Shown piece by piece: positions 8,044 to 15,668 of a stretch of 27,472 nucleotides of DNA; positions within the stretch are counted from its first letter, which is position 1, and the number at the start of each line of letters is the position of its first letter. The stretch covers positions 1-27,472 of the forward strand of contig JAZQRF010000317.1 of NCBI GenBank assembly GCA_045629485.1, written 5' to 3'. This stretch comes from Pseudopedobacter sp045629485. Its GTDB lineage: Bacteria > Bacteroidota > Bacteroidia > Sphingobacteriales > Sphingobacteriaceae. The translations under genes were made by a program, and so were the position numbers. The notes beneath the pieces were generated by a model. That model did not search any database and was not told where the DNA came from. It worked only from the letters and a program-made list of their open reading frames with translations.

Positions 8044-8835
8044 ATGGAAGACAAAAAAAATCTTAGAACAGTTAATGTAATCCGCTATGTTACTCCTTTA
8101 AGAGAAGGTGGTTCTATGCCTGCAATAGCCGAAGCCGATGATGGATTTCTATATGTTTTAAAATTTAGGGGAGCAGGGCAAGGCAAGAAAGCACTTATTG
8201 CCGAGATAATTGGCGGAGAAATCGCCAGGGCTTTAGGTTTTAAAGTGCCGGAAATTGTATTCGCACTATTAGATGAGGCTTTTGGAAGAACCGAGCCTGA
8301 TGAAGAAATTCAGGATTTATTAAGAGCCAGTGAAGGTCTAAACCTGGCCTTGCATTTCCTTTCCGGTGCAATCACATTTGATGCTTTAGTTCATAAAATA
8401 GATGCAAAACTTGCTTCTCAAATAGTTTGGTTAGATTGTTTGCTTATAAATATGGATCGTACGGCCAGAAATACCAATATGCTGTTTTGGCATAAAGAAT
8501 TATGGCTCATTGATCATGGCGCTGCATTATATTTTCATCACTCCTGGAATAATTGGCAAGAGCAGGCAAAGCAACCATTCAAGCTGGTGAAAGATCATGT
8601 ACTTTTACCTTTTGCAAGCGAATTAGAAAAGGTAGATAATGAATTTCATTCTATTCTTAATAAGGATATTATTTCAGCTATCGTCTCCTTAATTCCTGAT
8701 GAGTGGCTAACAGGCGAAGCTTTTGAAACAGTTGATGCTCATAGGGCAGCCTATGTAGAATTTATTGAAACAAGACTGCAATATTCTGATATTTTTGTAA
8801 AGGAAGCACAAAATGCAAGAAAAGAACTTATTTGA
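8044..8835 (+). CDS. HipA-like kinase (HipA_2 family)
   Basis: The 263-residue protein matches the short HipA_2 type of HipA-fold kinases. In order: a small beta-rich lobe with the likely ATP lysine Lys40 (FLYVLKFRGAGQGKKALIAE), a helix GGEIARALGFKVPEI, and a catalytic segment LDCLLINMDRTARNTNML with Asp138 in NMDR and the Asn143/Asn145 pair. The metal-binding LIDHG has Asp157, corresponding to the DFG-type aspartate. Compared with E. coli HipA (about 440 residues) the N-terminal subdomain is missing and there is no HipB-like DNA-binding gene beside it. The gene overlaps the following DUF3037 gene by 23 bases, so the two are translationally coupled. The substrate is unknown; toxin activity is not implied. 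An upstream TTG at 8014 is in frame but gives no domain residues, so ATG 8044 is chosen. Confidence 0.8.
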   Translation: MEDKKNLRTVNVIRYVTPLREGGSMPAIAEADDGFLYVLKFRGAGQGKKALIAEIIGGEIARALGFKVPEIVFALLDEAFGRTEPDEEIQDLLRASEGLNLALHFLSGAITFDALVHKIDAKLASQIVWLDCLLINMDRTARNTNMLFWHKELWLIDHGAALYFHHSWNNWQEQAKQPFKLVKDHVLLPFASELEKVDNEFHSILNKDIISAIVSLIPDEWLTGEAFETVDAHRAAYVEFIETRLQYSDIFVKEAQNARKELI

Positions 8836-9196
8836 GTATGCAACAATTCGCATTGTGCCAAGGGTAGAACGTGAAGAATTTTTAAACGTTGGAGTAGTCT
8901 TGTATTGTGCTAAAAAGAAATTTTTACAATGCAGGTTTTACTTAGATGAAAATAAACTAAAGGCTTTCTGTTGTGAAGATGAATTGCCTGAGTTTGAAAA
9001 ACACCTCTCTGCATTTCAAAAGATTTGCGATGGGTTATCAAACAGCGGACAAATTGGAAAATTAGATATTCCTTCCCGTTTTCGGTGGTTAACTGCTATG
9101 AGGAGTACCGTGATTCAAACTTCCAGGGTACATCCTGGCTTTTGTGAAGATCCTCAACAAACATTAGATAAATTATTTCAGGAATTAGTACTATAA
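8813..9196 (+). CDS. DUF3037 family protein
   Basis: This 127-residue protein has the DUF3037 hallmark near its start, YATIRIVPRVEREEFLNVGVVLYC, followed by a mixed alpha/beta segment and a C-terminal block with FRWLTAMRSTVIQTSRVHPGFCEDP, which is also typical of the family. It has no signal peptide or membrane segment and is presumably cytoplasmic. Its start lies inside the end of the HipA-like kinase gene in another frame. HipA_2 and DUF3037 genes are repeatedly found together in bacteria (recalled, not searched), which suggests the two proteins work as partners. No biochemical function is known to me. Confidence 0.8.
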   Translation: MQEKNLFEYATIRIVPRVEREEFLNVGVVLYCAKKKFLQCRFYLDENKLKAFCCEDELPEFEKHLSAFQKICDGLSNSGQIGKLDIPSRFRWLTAMRSTVIQTSRVHPGFCEDPQQTLDKLFQELVL

Positions 9197-9545
9197 TTTT
9201 ACATTTTATTTTTTTTAGATTGATAATTACATTTTACTTTTTTATAAGTAGTCTATTAGACTGTATTTTTTGTCACAAAAGAACTTTTTTTAAGAGTTTA
9301 CAGATATTTTTATGTAACGGTTTAATTACGGCATAAATTTAGCTTAAGAATGGTATCTACTTATAAAATTCAAAACTTTGGGAAAGAGCGCTGTTACAGA
9401 CAGCGCTCTTTTTTTATCGAAGCCCTCCTTATTAATCCAAAAGCTAAAGGAAATTATTCCCGGGATGAAGTATTCTAATACACTTACTTCCTATAATAAG
9501 TAATAGTTTAGCCATTTCTTATCTTACGAAACCAAAATTTGTATA
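9197..9545. other. 349-base intergenic region with hairpin and possible leader
   Basis: The first 185 bases are very AT-rich with no recognised gene. A TAAATTTA (9334-9341, one mismatch to the -7 consensus) precedes an ATG at 9350 that opens a 42-codon frame ending at 9478. A strong hairpin with a T-run lies inside that frame at 9383-9415. The rest, up to the DUF92 gene, shows only AAAATTTG (9534-9541, one mismatch to the -7 consensus) directly before its start codon. The micro-frame is not supported by any family and may be chance. Confidence 0.45.
9383..9415 (+). terminator. Strong intrinsic terminator hairpin
   Basis: A perfect 12-bp stem (AAAGAGCGCTGT / ACAGCGCTCTTT) with a five-base loop TACAG runs into a T-run ending at 9415. 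It lies 187 bases after the DUF3037 stop and 130 before the DUF92 start. It could end the kinase operon's long 3' end, a separate small RNA, or act as an attenuator for the next operon. Confidence 0.85.
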
Positions 9546-10268
9546 ATGTATTCTTATCTCCTCAGTTTTAATGAATTAATAGTGTATATCTTATTGTTAA
9601 TTGGGATGTTTTTTAGTTTCAGGCTAAAGAAGTTAACCCTCTCGGGTTCCTTAACCGGAGGTCTTATAGGACTACTTATTTTTCTTGGTGCTGGGTATCT
9701 CGGTTTGTTTATGCTTTCATTCTTTTTTATATCCGGGACATTGGTTACTTCATACCAAGCACAAATTAAGAATATTACTAAAACCCATATGTACGAAAGT
9801 AGAAGAACAGCTGGTCAGGTCCTTGCAAATGGCGGTTGTGCAGGTCTCCTGGGATTAATTAGTTTTATTGATAATGAAAATTCGCACCTATACATTACCA
9901 TGATGGCTGCCAGTTTAGCCTCTGCAACAAGTGATACCTATTCTTCAGAATTAGGGATGGTTCACGGCAGGATATTTTACAATTGTTTAACTTTTAAACC
10001 AGACCTAAAAGGAGAGAACGGCGTGGTTAGTCTAGAAGGGATTTTATTTGGTATAATCGGAGCAGCACTAATTGCCCTTATCTATTATTTGTTTTTAGGT
10101 AATTATAGCCATGTGTTGTGGATCATTATAGCTGGTATTCTCGGAAATTTTTCTGATTCGGTATTAGGCGCTACTCTGGAACGTAAACATTACATAAATA
10201 ATAATGTTGTTAACTTTGCAAGTACTGCTATAGCCGCGTCAGTAATGTTTATTGTCTTAATCTGGTAG
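9546..10268 (+). CDS. DUF92/TMEM19 family membrane protein
   Basis: The 240-residue integral membrane protein has about six hydrophobic segments. It carries the DUF92 signatures: LTLSGSLTGGLIGLLIFLGAG early, RRTAGQVLANGGCAGLLGL, ATSDTYSSELGM (family form A-ADT-SSELG) and NGVVSLEGILFG followed by a C-terminal GILGNFSDSVLGATLE block. The family (COG1836) includes plant VTE6, a phytyl-phosphate kinase, so a CTP- or isoprenoid-linked role is conceivable, but the bacterial function is not established. The acidic residues of the DTYSSE motif are intact. It lies 17 bases upstream of kbl and probably shares its transcript. Confidence 0.85.
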   Translation: MYSYLLSFNELIVYILLLIGMFFSFRLKKLTLSGSLTGGLIGLLIFLGAGYLGLFMLSFFFISGTLVTSYQAQIKNITKTHMYESRRTAGQVLANGGCAGLLGLISFIDNENSHLYITMMAASLASATSDTYSSELGMVHGRIFYNCLTFKPDLKGENGVVSLEGILFGIIGAALIALIYYLFLGNYSHVLWIIIAGILGNFSDSVLGATLERKHYINNNVVNFASTAIAASVMFIVLIW

Positions 10269-10285
10269 TAGCTAAAATTAATACT

Positions 10286-11473
10286 ATGTACGAAACTCTT
10301 AAGCCTGTCTTAACAAGCGAACTGGAAGAAATAAAAGCAAACGGTCTTTTTAAAACCGAAAGAATAATTATAACTCCACAAGGTGCGGATATTGCTATCG
10401 CTGGAGGTAAGGAAGTGATAAATTTTTGTGCCAATAATTACCTGGGACTTTCTTCGCATCCTCTTGTTATTGAAGCAGCAAAAGCTGCAATGGATACTCA
10501 TGGATACGGCTTGTCATCTGTAAGATTTATATGTGGCACACAAGATATTCATAAAACGCTGGAACAAAAAATATCCGAATTTTTAGGTACAGAAGATACC
10601 ATTTTATATGCAGCAGCTTTTGATGCAAATGGTGGAGTGTTTGAGCCTCTATTTAATGAACAGGATGCCATCATATCAGATGAGTTAAATCACGCATCAA
10701 TCATAGACGGGGTGCGCTTATGCAAAGCACAACGCTACCGTTATAAACATGATGATATGGCTGATTTGGAGAAACAATTGCAAGAAACCCAATCTCTTCG
10801 CCATAGGATTATAGTAACAGATGGCGTTTTTTCTATGGATGGCACAATTGCTCAGTTAGATAAAATTTGTGATCTGGCAGATCAATACAAAGCTTTGGTG
10901 ATGATTGATGAAAGTCATTCTTCCGGATTTATGGGTAAAACCGGAAGAGGCACCCATGAACATCATCAGGTTATAAATAGAGTAGATATCATCACCGGTA
11001 CACTCGGAAAAGCTTTAGGTGGCGCATCTGGTGGATTTACCGCAGGACCTAAAGAAGTAATTGATATTTTAAGACAAAGATCCAGACCCTATTTATTTTC
11101 CAATACTTTAGCGCCGGCCATAACTGGCGCATCTATTGCCGTTTTGGATATGATTAAATCTACAACAGACCTAAGGGATAAACTGGAAAGCAATACGCTT
11201 TATTTTAGGGAAGAAATGACAAAAGCAGGTTTTGATATCAAACCCGGCATTCATCCAATAGTACCTGTAATGTTGTATGATGCCCCTCTTGCACAAGAAT
11301 TTGCTGCTAAAATGTTAGAAGAAGGCATTTATGTGATCGGATTTTACTATCCGGTTGTTGCTAAAGGCAAGGCAAGAATAAGAGTACAGCTTTCTGCAGC
11401 GCACAATAAATCTCATATAGATAAAGCCATTGCAGCATTTATTAAAGTTGGTAAAGCTTTAAAAGTTATTTAA
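10286..11473 (+). CDS. kbl: Glycine C-acetyltransferase (2-amino-3-ketobutyrate CoA ligase)
   Basis: The 395-residue protein is a PLP-dependent alpha-oxoamine synthase that cleaves 2-amino-3-ketobutyrate with CoA to glycine and acetyl-CoA, the second step of threonine breakdown. Landmarks: NFCANNYLGLSSHP near the N-terminus, DELNHASIIDG with His136 stacking on PLP, the DES-HSSG block with Asp208 and His211, and the Schiff-base Lys242 in TGTLGKALGGASGG. Length and the FICGTQ motif fit KBL rather than serine palmitoyltransferase or 8-amino-7-oxononanoate synthase, though these relatives cannot be fully excluded by eye. No threonine dehydrogenase gene (tdh) is nearby, unlike in E. coli. The gene sits between DUF92 (17 bases) and truA (24 bases). 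Confidence 0.9.
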   Translation: MYETLKPVLTSELEEIKANGLFKTERIIITPQGADIAIAGGKEVINFCANNYLGLSSHPLVIEAAKAAMDTHGYGLSSVRFICGTQDIHKTLEQKISEFLGTEDTILYAAAFDANGGVFEPLFNEQDAIISDELNHASIIDGVRLCKAQRYRYKHDDMADLEKQLQETQSLRHRIIVTDGVFSMDGTIAQLDKICDLADQYKALVMIDESHSSGFMGKTGRGTHEHHQVINRVDIITGTLGKALGGASGGFTAGPKEVIDILRQRSRPYLFSNTLAPAITGASIAVLDMIKSTTDLRDKLESNTLYFREEMTKAGFDIKPGIHPIVPVMLYDAPLAQEFAAKMLEEGIYVIGFYYPVVAKGKARIRVQLSAAHNKSHIDKAIAAFIKVGKALKVI

Positions 11474-11497
11474 CCTTACAGGAAAATTAAGATTAAC

Positions 11498-12307
11498 TTG
11501 AGATATTTTTTTCATATCGCTTACCGCGGAAATAATTACAATGGCTGGCAAAGACATAAAAATGCCAATACTGTTCAACAAAAAATAGAAGATGCGCTGA
11601 GTAAAATATTAAAGTTTCCAGTAGAAATAAATGGCTGTGGAAGAACGGATGCCGGAGTGAACGCGAGCCAATATTTTTTTCATACAGACATTGAAATAGA
11701 CTGGGATTTCGATTTGAAGTTCCGTTTAAATCGGTCGCTCCCCGAAGATATTGCGGTTTTTGATATTATTCCAATGCAAGGCTTACCGCATGCCCGTTTT
11801 GATGCCACACAACGTACTTACAACTACTTCATACACACAGAAAAAGATCCGTTTTTAAGTACCATCAGTTCATTTTACCAAATTAATACTCTGGATTTTG
11901 ATAAAATGAAAAGTGCTGCATTGTTGTTGCCCCTTTATAAGGACTATCGGGCTTTCTGTACCACTCCAGATAAAAACGAACATACTATTTGCCATGTTTC
12001 CCTTGCAGAATTATTTATTGATTCATCTGCAAAAAGAATAAGATTCCAGGTTTCCTCGAACCGTTTTTTAGGTAAAATGATTCGTATTATTACGGGTAAA
12101 TTGTTGAAAATCGGAACAGGTCATCTCAGTGTAGATGAATTTGAGAATTATTTAATCACATTAGAAACACCAAGAACATTAGATCCGGCTTACCCTCAAG
12201 GATTATATTTGTCTAAGATTGTCTACCCTTACCTCGATTTGCCAGTTAAGTCTGATCTGCTGAATTCCACAAAAGATAATGAAGAAGTTTATTGGAAAAG
12301 GCTTTAA
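11498..12307 (+). CDS. truA: tRNA pseudouridine(38-40) synthase TruA
   Basis: The 269-residue protein isomerises uridines 38-40 in the tRNA anticodon arm. The catalytic aspartate is Asp51 in NGCGRTDAGVNA, and other family blocks are present: AYRGNNYNGWQRH at the start, RFDATQRTYNYFI in the middle and FLGKMIRIITGKLLKIG towards the end. The start codon is TTG at 11498: the family's N-terminal strand (RYFFHIAYRG) begins immediately there and no ATG lies in a better place. A weak purine-rich AGGAAAA lies about 11 bases upstream. It is probably the last gene of the DUF92-kbl-truA transcript. Confidence 0.92.
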   Translation: MRYFFHIAYRGNNYNGWQRHKNANTVQQKIEDALSKILKFPVEINGCGRTDAGVNASQYFFHTDIEIDWDFDLKFRLNRSLPEDIAVFDIIPMQGLPHARFDATQRTYNYFIHTEKDPFLSTISSFYQINTLDFDKMKSAALLLPLYKDYRAFCTTPDKNEHTICHVSLAELFIDSSAKRIRFQVSSNRFLGKMIRIITGKLLKIGTGHLSVDEFENYLITLETPRTLDPAYPQGLYLSKIVYPYLDLPVKSDLLNSTKDNEEVYWKRL

Positions 12308-12586
12308 TTATTGATAACAATGGGAAAGCAATGTTCTGTCTACTATTGTCAGATATCCCAAATTTTCAATTAGGGATATATCCTTTAACTTCTATTGTGT
12401 ATAAAAAAATGAACATTTTTAAGGAGGCACTGGTCTCGCGAGACTAAAAAATTAAATATAATTTAAGGTGCTGGCTATTAGTTTTTTATAAGATTACTTC
12501 TAAAATCAATCATTAGCGTATTAATAATAGGGTTTGGATTTTGTTAAGATTGTACTAGTAACAATTACCTATTAAAAATTACAATT
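12308..12586. other. Intergenic region truA to DUF4397 gene, with palindrome
   Basis: The region holds a weak hairpin (ATATCCC 12353-12359 with GGGATAT 12373-12379, no T-run) shortly after truA, then a GGAGG followed by a perfect 12-base palindrome at 12433-12444. Nearer the next gene, TAAGATTG (12545-12552) is one mismatch from the -7 consensus, with no matching -33 box, so the promoter is uncertain. Confidence 0.4.
12433..12444. repeat. Perfect 12-bp palindrome GTCTCGCGAGAC
   Basis: The palindrome is unusually GC-rich for its surroundings, which are mostly A and T. It lies 143 bases upstream of the DUF4397 lipoprotein gene and 126 after truA. It has no loop, so it suits a dimeric protein-binding site better than an RNA hairpin. 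No function is known. Confidence 0.6.
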
Positions 12587-13273
12587 ATGAAAAAGACCAA
12601 TTTTTTGAAGAATGCGCTTACAGGAACAGCTATTTTTGCTTTAGCAATTACCTTTACCTCCTGTAAAAAGAATGATGTAGATGAAGAAGGATCTGCAAGA
12701 ATCAAAATTGTAAACGCTTCAACAGCCTCAACTAGTCAGGGAGTATATTTAGCAAACAGTGCAATTATACAAGAAGGACTTTCCTTTGGCGATGCATCTG
12801 ATTACATCACCACGAATTCGGGTAAAAATCTGGAGCTACAATTTAGAAACGAAGGAACCTCAACCGTTTATGCAACTGGGAAATTTGATATTAGTAACGG
12901 ACGTGATTATACTGCATTCCTGGCTGGCGACGGACAAGGTGCCAGGGTAAAGCTTTTCCAGGATGATCTATCAGCTCCGGCAAGCGGGCAGGCAAAAGTA
13001 CGTTTTGTACATTTAAGTGATGCTGGTCCTGAACGTGTTGATATCAAACGGGCTTCAGGAGATAATCTTGCTGCTAACCTGGCTCGTGACAATGCATCTA
13101 ATTTTATGGCTATATCACCTGGAATTGTTTCTATAAGGGTGTCTACACCAGGTCAGGATGATAACTTAGCATCTTTTGACCTTTCAGCATTTGCAGAAGG
13201 AAGAATATACACAGTCTATATTACGGGCTCAACAGAAGGTTCTATTGCTGTCCGTCAAACAACCCATAATTAA
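12587..13273 (+). CDS. DUF4397-domain lipoprotein
   Basis: The 228-residue protein has a lipoprotein signal sequence with lipobox FTSC and Cys26. After the cysteine comes KKNDVDEEG, a lysine then acidic stretch like the surface-export signals described for Bacteroidota lipoproteins, so surface exposure is plausible. The rest is beta-rich and made of two related halves opening with ARIKIVNAS (about residue 37) and AKVRFVHLSDAGPERVDI (about 136), the DUF4397 pattern; such domains are found in secreted or cell-surface proteins of unknown role. The gene stands alone, with its own terminator 23 bases after the stop. Confidence 0.85.
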   Translation: MKKTNFLKNALTGTAIFALAITFTSCKKNDVDEEGSARIKIVNASTASTSQGVYLANSAIIQEGLSFGDASDYITTNSGKNLELQFRNEGTSTVYATGKFDISNGRDYTAFLAGDGQGARVKLFQDDLSAPASGQAKVRFVHLSDAGPERVDIKRASGDNLAANLARDNASNFMAISPGIVSIRVSTPGQDDNLASFDLSAFAEGRIYTVYITGSTEGSIAVRQTTHN

Positions 13274-13295
13274 TCATTACGTTTAGATAATAAAG

Positions 13296-13318
13296 AAAAG
13301 CCTCGAAAGAGGCTTTTT
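13296..13318 (+). terminator. Terminator of the DUF4397 gene
   Basis: A 9-bp stem (AAAAGCCTC / GAGGCTTTT) closed by a stable GAAA tetraloop, with the T-run forming part of the stem's 3' arm and following it. Confidence 0.88.
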
Positions 13319-13670
13319 GTTTTAAAGGAATCAATAAGGAATACCTAATAGTATGTTCGCTCGAAAAATGCAAGCGTAATCAGTAGAGAGTCTATTCAGA
13401 TCAGAAAAGACAAGTCAACTAATAAGTTATCTTGAAAGAACATCATCTTTCTTTCAAAGATCCCTGAGAAGATTATACCAATAGCAGGATTGATTCTTAC
13501 TGAAATATGTACGGAATAGAAAATGTATGTAGTCTGTTTGATAAATTAAAATTGTAGATTTGATAAAAGCAGTTAATATTTTTTAAGAAAGTAAGAGTGA
13601 TCGATCTTCTAGAATATCTATTTGCAAGTGCGAGTTGGCTTATAAAGCTATCAAAAGCTAAGTAATTTAT
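13319..13670. other. 352-base intergenic region before the histidine kinase
   Basis: No gene or RNA family was recognised. It contains an inverted repeat TTGAAAGAA (13432-13440) / TTCTTTCAA (13449-13457) with an 8-base spacer and no T-run after it. An exact -7 box, TAGATTTG, occurs at 13555-13562. The predicted leader of the kinase mRNA is therefore about 100 bases. Confidence 0.45.
13555..13562 (+). promoter_or_regulatory. Candidate -7 box for the hybrid histidine kinase
   Basis: TAGATTTG is an exact TAnnTTTG match. The nearest TTTG upstream (13537-13540) is only 14 bases away, shorter than the usual 17-23, so the -33 element is unclear. Confidence 0.4.
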
Positions 13671-15464
13671 ATGGAGAAAAAATTACCATTTTTCAATTTT
13701 TCATTAGCCAAGTTACTCGATTCTGAACCTAATACTTTTAATAAAGCAAAGATTAAGATATTTTTCACGGTTTTAATTTTCTCTCTTGTTAAAGCATTCA
13801 TGGTTATTGGTGTAGCTATACATCATCATCAGTCTTTTCAATTAGTAAGGGCTTTAGTTTTATTTATATTCTATTCTATAATAATGAAGCTTTTGTTAGC
13901 AAACCGAAAATATTTCGGAATAATTGCACATGTCATGATATTCTCAGGCCTGCTAACAATTTGGTCCATAGTATATGTTTCTGCTCAAACTGTAAACATC
14001 GTAACATTACAGTTTGTGTTTATGCTAATTTTAAGCAGTTTTTATTTATTAGGAACCACTTCAGGTATCGTTTATGCATTTTTTGGTGTTTTGCCCATTA
14101 TAATTTATACGTTATCCTTGCGTGATTTAATATCATTAAATATAGAATCAAGTATTCTTGCTTCCCCGGGTTATGAAATTCTTGTCGTTCTTAATTTTTT
14201 CACCATCATTGTTTCCCATTATTTATTTCACCGGGCATTTGTAGAAAATGTAGAGGAAAAAGAAGCACTTAACCTGCAGCTAAAGGTAGCTGTTCACGAA
14301 GCAAACCTGGCAGCGAAATCTAAATCCGACTTCCTTTCGACGATGTCTCATGAATTAAGAACTCCTCTAAACTCTGTATTAGGAATAACGGATCTGTTTT
14401 TAGATAACCCTAATGGTGATGATAGGGAAGAGAATCTTAAAATCTTAAAATTCTCTGCTTCGACGTTGCATACTTTAATTAATGATATTCTGGATTTTAA
14501 TAAGCTGAACTCGGATAAAATAAACCTGGAAGCTGTTACTGTCAATCTGTATGAACTCATTCATGATGTTTGCGCTGCTTTGTATCTCACTGCCAGAGAG
14601 AAAGGTATAGACCTGGTTATTGATGTGGATGAATCTTTGAAAGATGAATACCTCATTACAGACCCAATTCGGATTACACAAATCATCTATAATTTAGCAG
14701 GAAACGCACTTAAATTTACCGCAAGAGGTAATGTTTCCGTTCGCTTGGAGGTAGTAGGAAAAAACAATGATACCATAAACATTAAGTTTTCTGTATCAGA
14801 TACGGGTATTGGGATAAATACTGATCAGCAGCAATTGATATTTGAAGCTTTTAATCAGGCATCATCAAGCACTTCCCGCAACTTCGGAGGTACAGGGCTA
14901 GGCTTAGCCATTGTTAAACGCTTGCTGCTTCTCTTTAATAGTGACATAAATCTGAAAAGCGAGCCAGGTGTGGGGTCCAATTTCTTTTTCGAAATTACTT
15001 TTAAAATTGATAAAGAGCCTATTCAACAAATAGAACTACAGGAAACAACCGCCTATGATCTAAGTCATCTTAAGATATTAGTGGCTGAAGATAATTTAAT
15101 GAACAGGCGTTTGCTGGAAAAGATTTTTGACAAATGGAGTAATAAATGCCTTTTTGTTGAGAACGGAGAGGAGGCAATAAAGAAAGCTTCGGAAGAAGTT
15201 TTTGATGTAATCCTGATGGACTTATATATGCCATTGGTTGATGGGTATATGGCCAGCAGGAAAATAAGGAGCTTACCCGAACCTTATAAAAATGTTTGTA
15301 TTATCGCTTTTACAGCTTCTGTATCTAAGAGTTTAAATGATGAGGTTATGGCTGCAGGAATGAACGGATACATAGCTAAACCATTTAATGTAAAAGAACT
15401 TTATCATAAGCTCAAAAAATTAGATACGCACTCATCTCAAAACAAGATAGCTCATGAGATTTAG
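13671..15464 (+). CDS. Membrane hybrid histidine kinase with receiver domain
   Basis: The 597-residue protein has about six membrane segments in residues 28-190 with only short loops between them, so the signal is probably sensed within the membrane. A coiled linker (190-218) leads to HisKA with the phospho-acceptor His227 in MSHELRTPLNS. The ATPase domain follows, with the N box around Asn341-Asn345 (NLAGNALKFT), Asp377 in the DTGIGI G1 box, FEAF, and GGTGLGLAI at 406-414. A C-terminal receiver domain (about 467-582) has Glu473-Asp474, phospho-acceptor Asp517 in LMDLYMP, Thr548 and Lys570. All key residues are present. There is no neighbouring response regulator or HPt gene, so the partner that takes the phosphate onward lies elsewhere. 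Long spacers on both sides suggest it is transcribed alone. Confidence 0.93.
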   Translation: MEKKLPFFNFSLAKLLDSEPNTFNKAKIKIFFTVLIFSLVKAFMVIGVAIHHHQSFQLVRALVLFIFYSIIMKLLLANRKYFGIIAHVMIFSGLLTIWSIVYVSAQTVNIVTLQFVFMLILSSFYLLGTTSGIVYAFFGVLPIIIYTLSLRDLISLNIESSILASPGYEILVVLNFFTIIVSHYLFHRAFVENVEEKEALNLQLKVAVHEANLAAKSKSDFLSTMSHELRTPLNSVLGITDLFLDNPNGDDREENLKILKFSASTLHTLINDILDFNKLNSDKINLEAVTVNLYELIHDVCAALYLTAREKGIDLVIDVDESLKDEYLITDPIRITQIIYNLAGNALKFTARGNVSVRLEVVGKNNDTINIKFSVSDTGIGINTDQQQLIFEAFNQASSSTSRNFGGTGLGLAIVKRLLLLFNSDINLKSEPGVGSNFFFEITFKIDKEPIQQIELQETTAYDLSHLKILVAEDNLMNRRLLEKIFDKWSNKCLFVENGEEAIKKASEEVFDVILMDLYMPLVDGYMASRKIRSLPEPYKNVCIIAFTASVSKSLNDEVMAAGMNGYIAKPFNVKELYHKLKKLDTHSSQNKIAHEI

Positions 15465-15509
15465 AAACGCTACAAGCCATTTTATCAGCCTGTTTACAAA
15501 GCTTGCTAT

Positions 15510-15561
15510 CATCTTTTGTTCTAACGCCTTTTAAGCAGAAAATATAATCCTTCAAAAGATG
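15510..15561. repeat. Inverted repeat between the kinase gene and pnp
   Basis: CATCTTTTG (15510-15518) and CAAAAGATG (15553-15561) are exact reverse complements 34 bases apart, and GTTCTAAC directly follows or nearly follows both arms. There is no T-run, so a terminator is unlikely. It lies upstream of the predicted pnp promoter. Confidence 0.4.
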
Positions 15562-15618
15562 AGTTCTAACTTTATAATGTAAATTTTCAGATGTTAACAT
15601 AAAAATTTTATTTAGCCA

Positions 15619-15649
15619 TCTGAATAACAGATATAAAAGACTATTTTTG
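15619..15649 (+). promoter_or_regulatory. Promoter of pnp
   Basis: TATTTTTG (15642-15649) is an exact -7 box and TCTG (15619-15622), 19 bases upstream, is a one-mismatch -33 box. Transcription would start near 15655, giving a leader of about 14 bases, A-rich and without Shine-Dalgarno sequence. Confidence 0.6.
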
Positions 15650-15668
15650 TGCCGATTAAATAAAAAAT

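Noticed and set aside
12409..12447. Twelve-codon frame ATG-TAA covering the GC-rich palindrome
   Set aside because: Too short to support as a gene; the palindrome is the more notable signal.
13319..13670. Possible RNA gene or CRISPR-like repeats in the long spacers
   Set aside because: No tRNA arms, no regularly spaced repeats and no recognised RNA family motif were seen here or elsewhere in the window.
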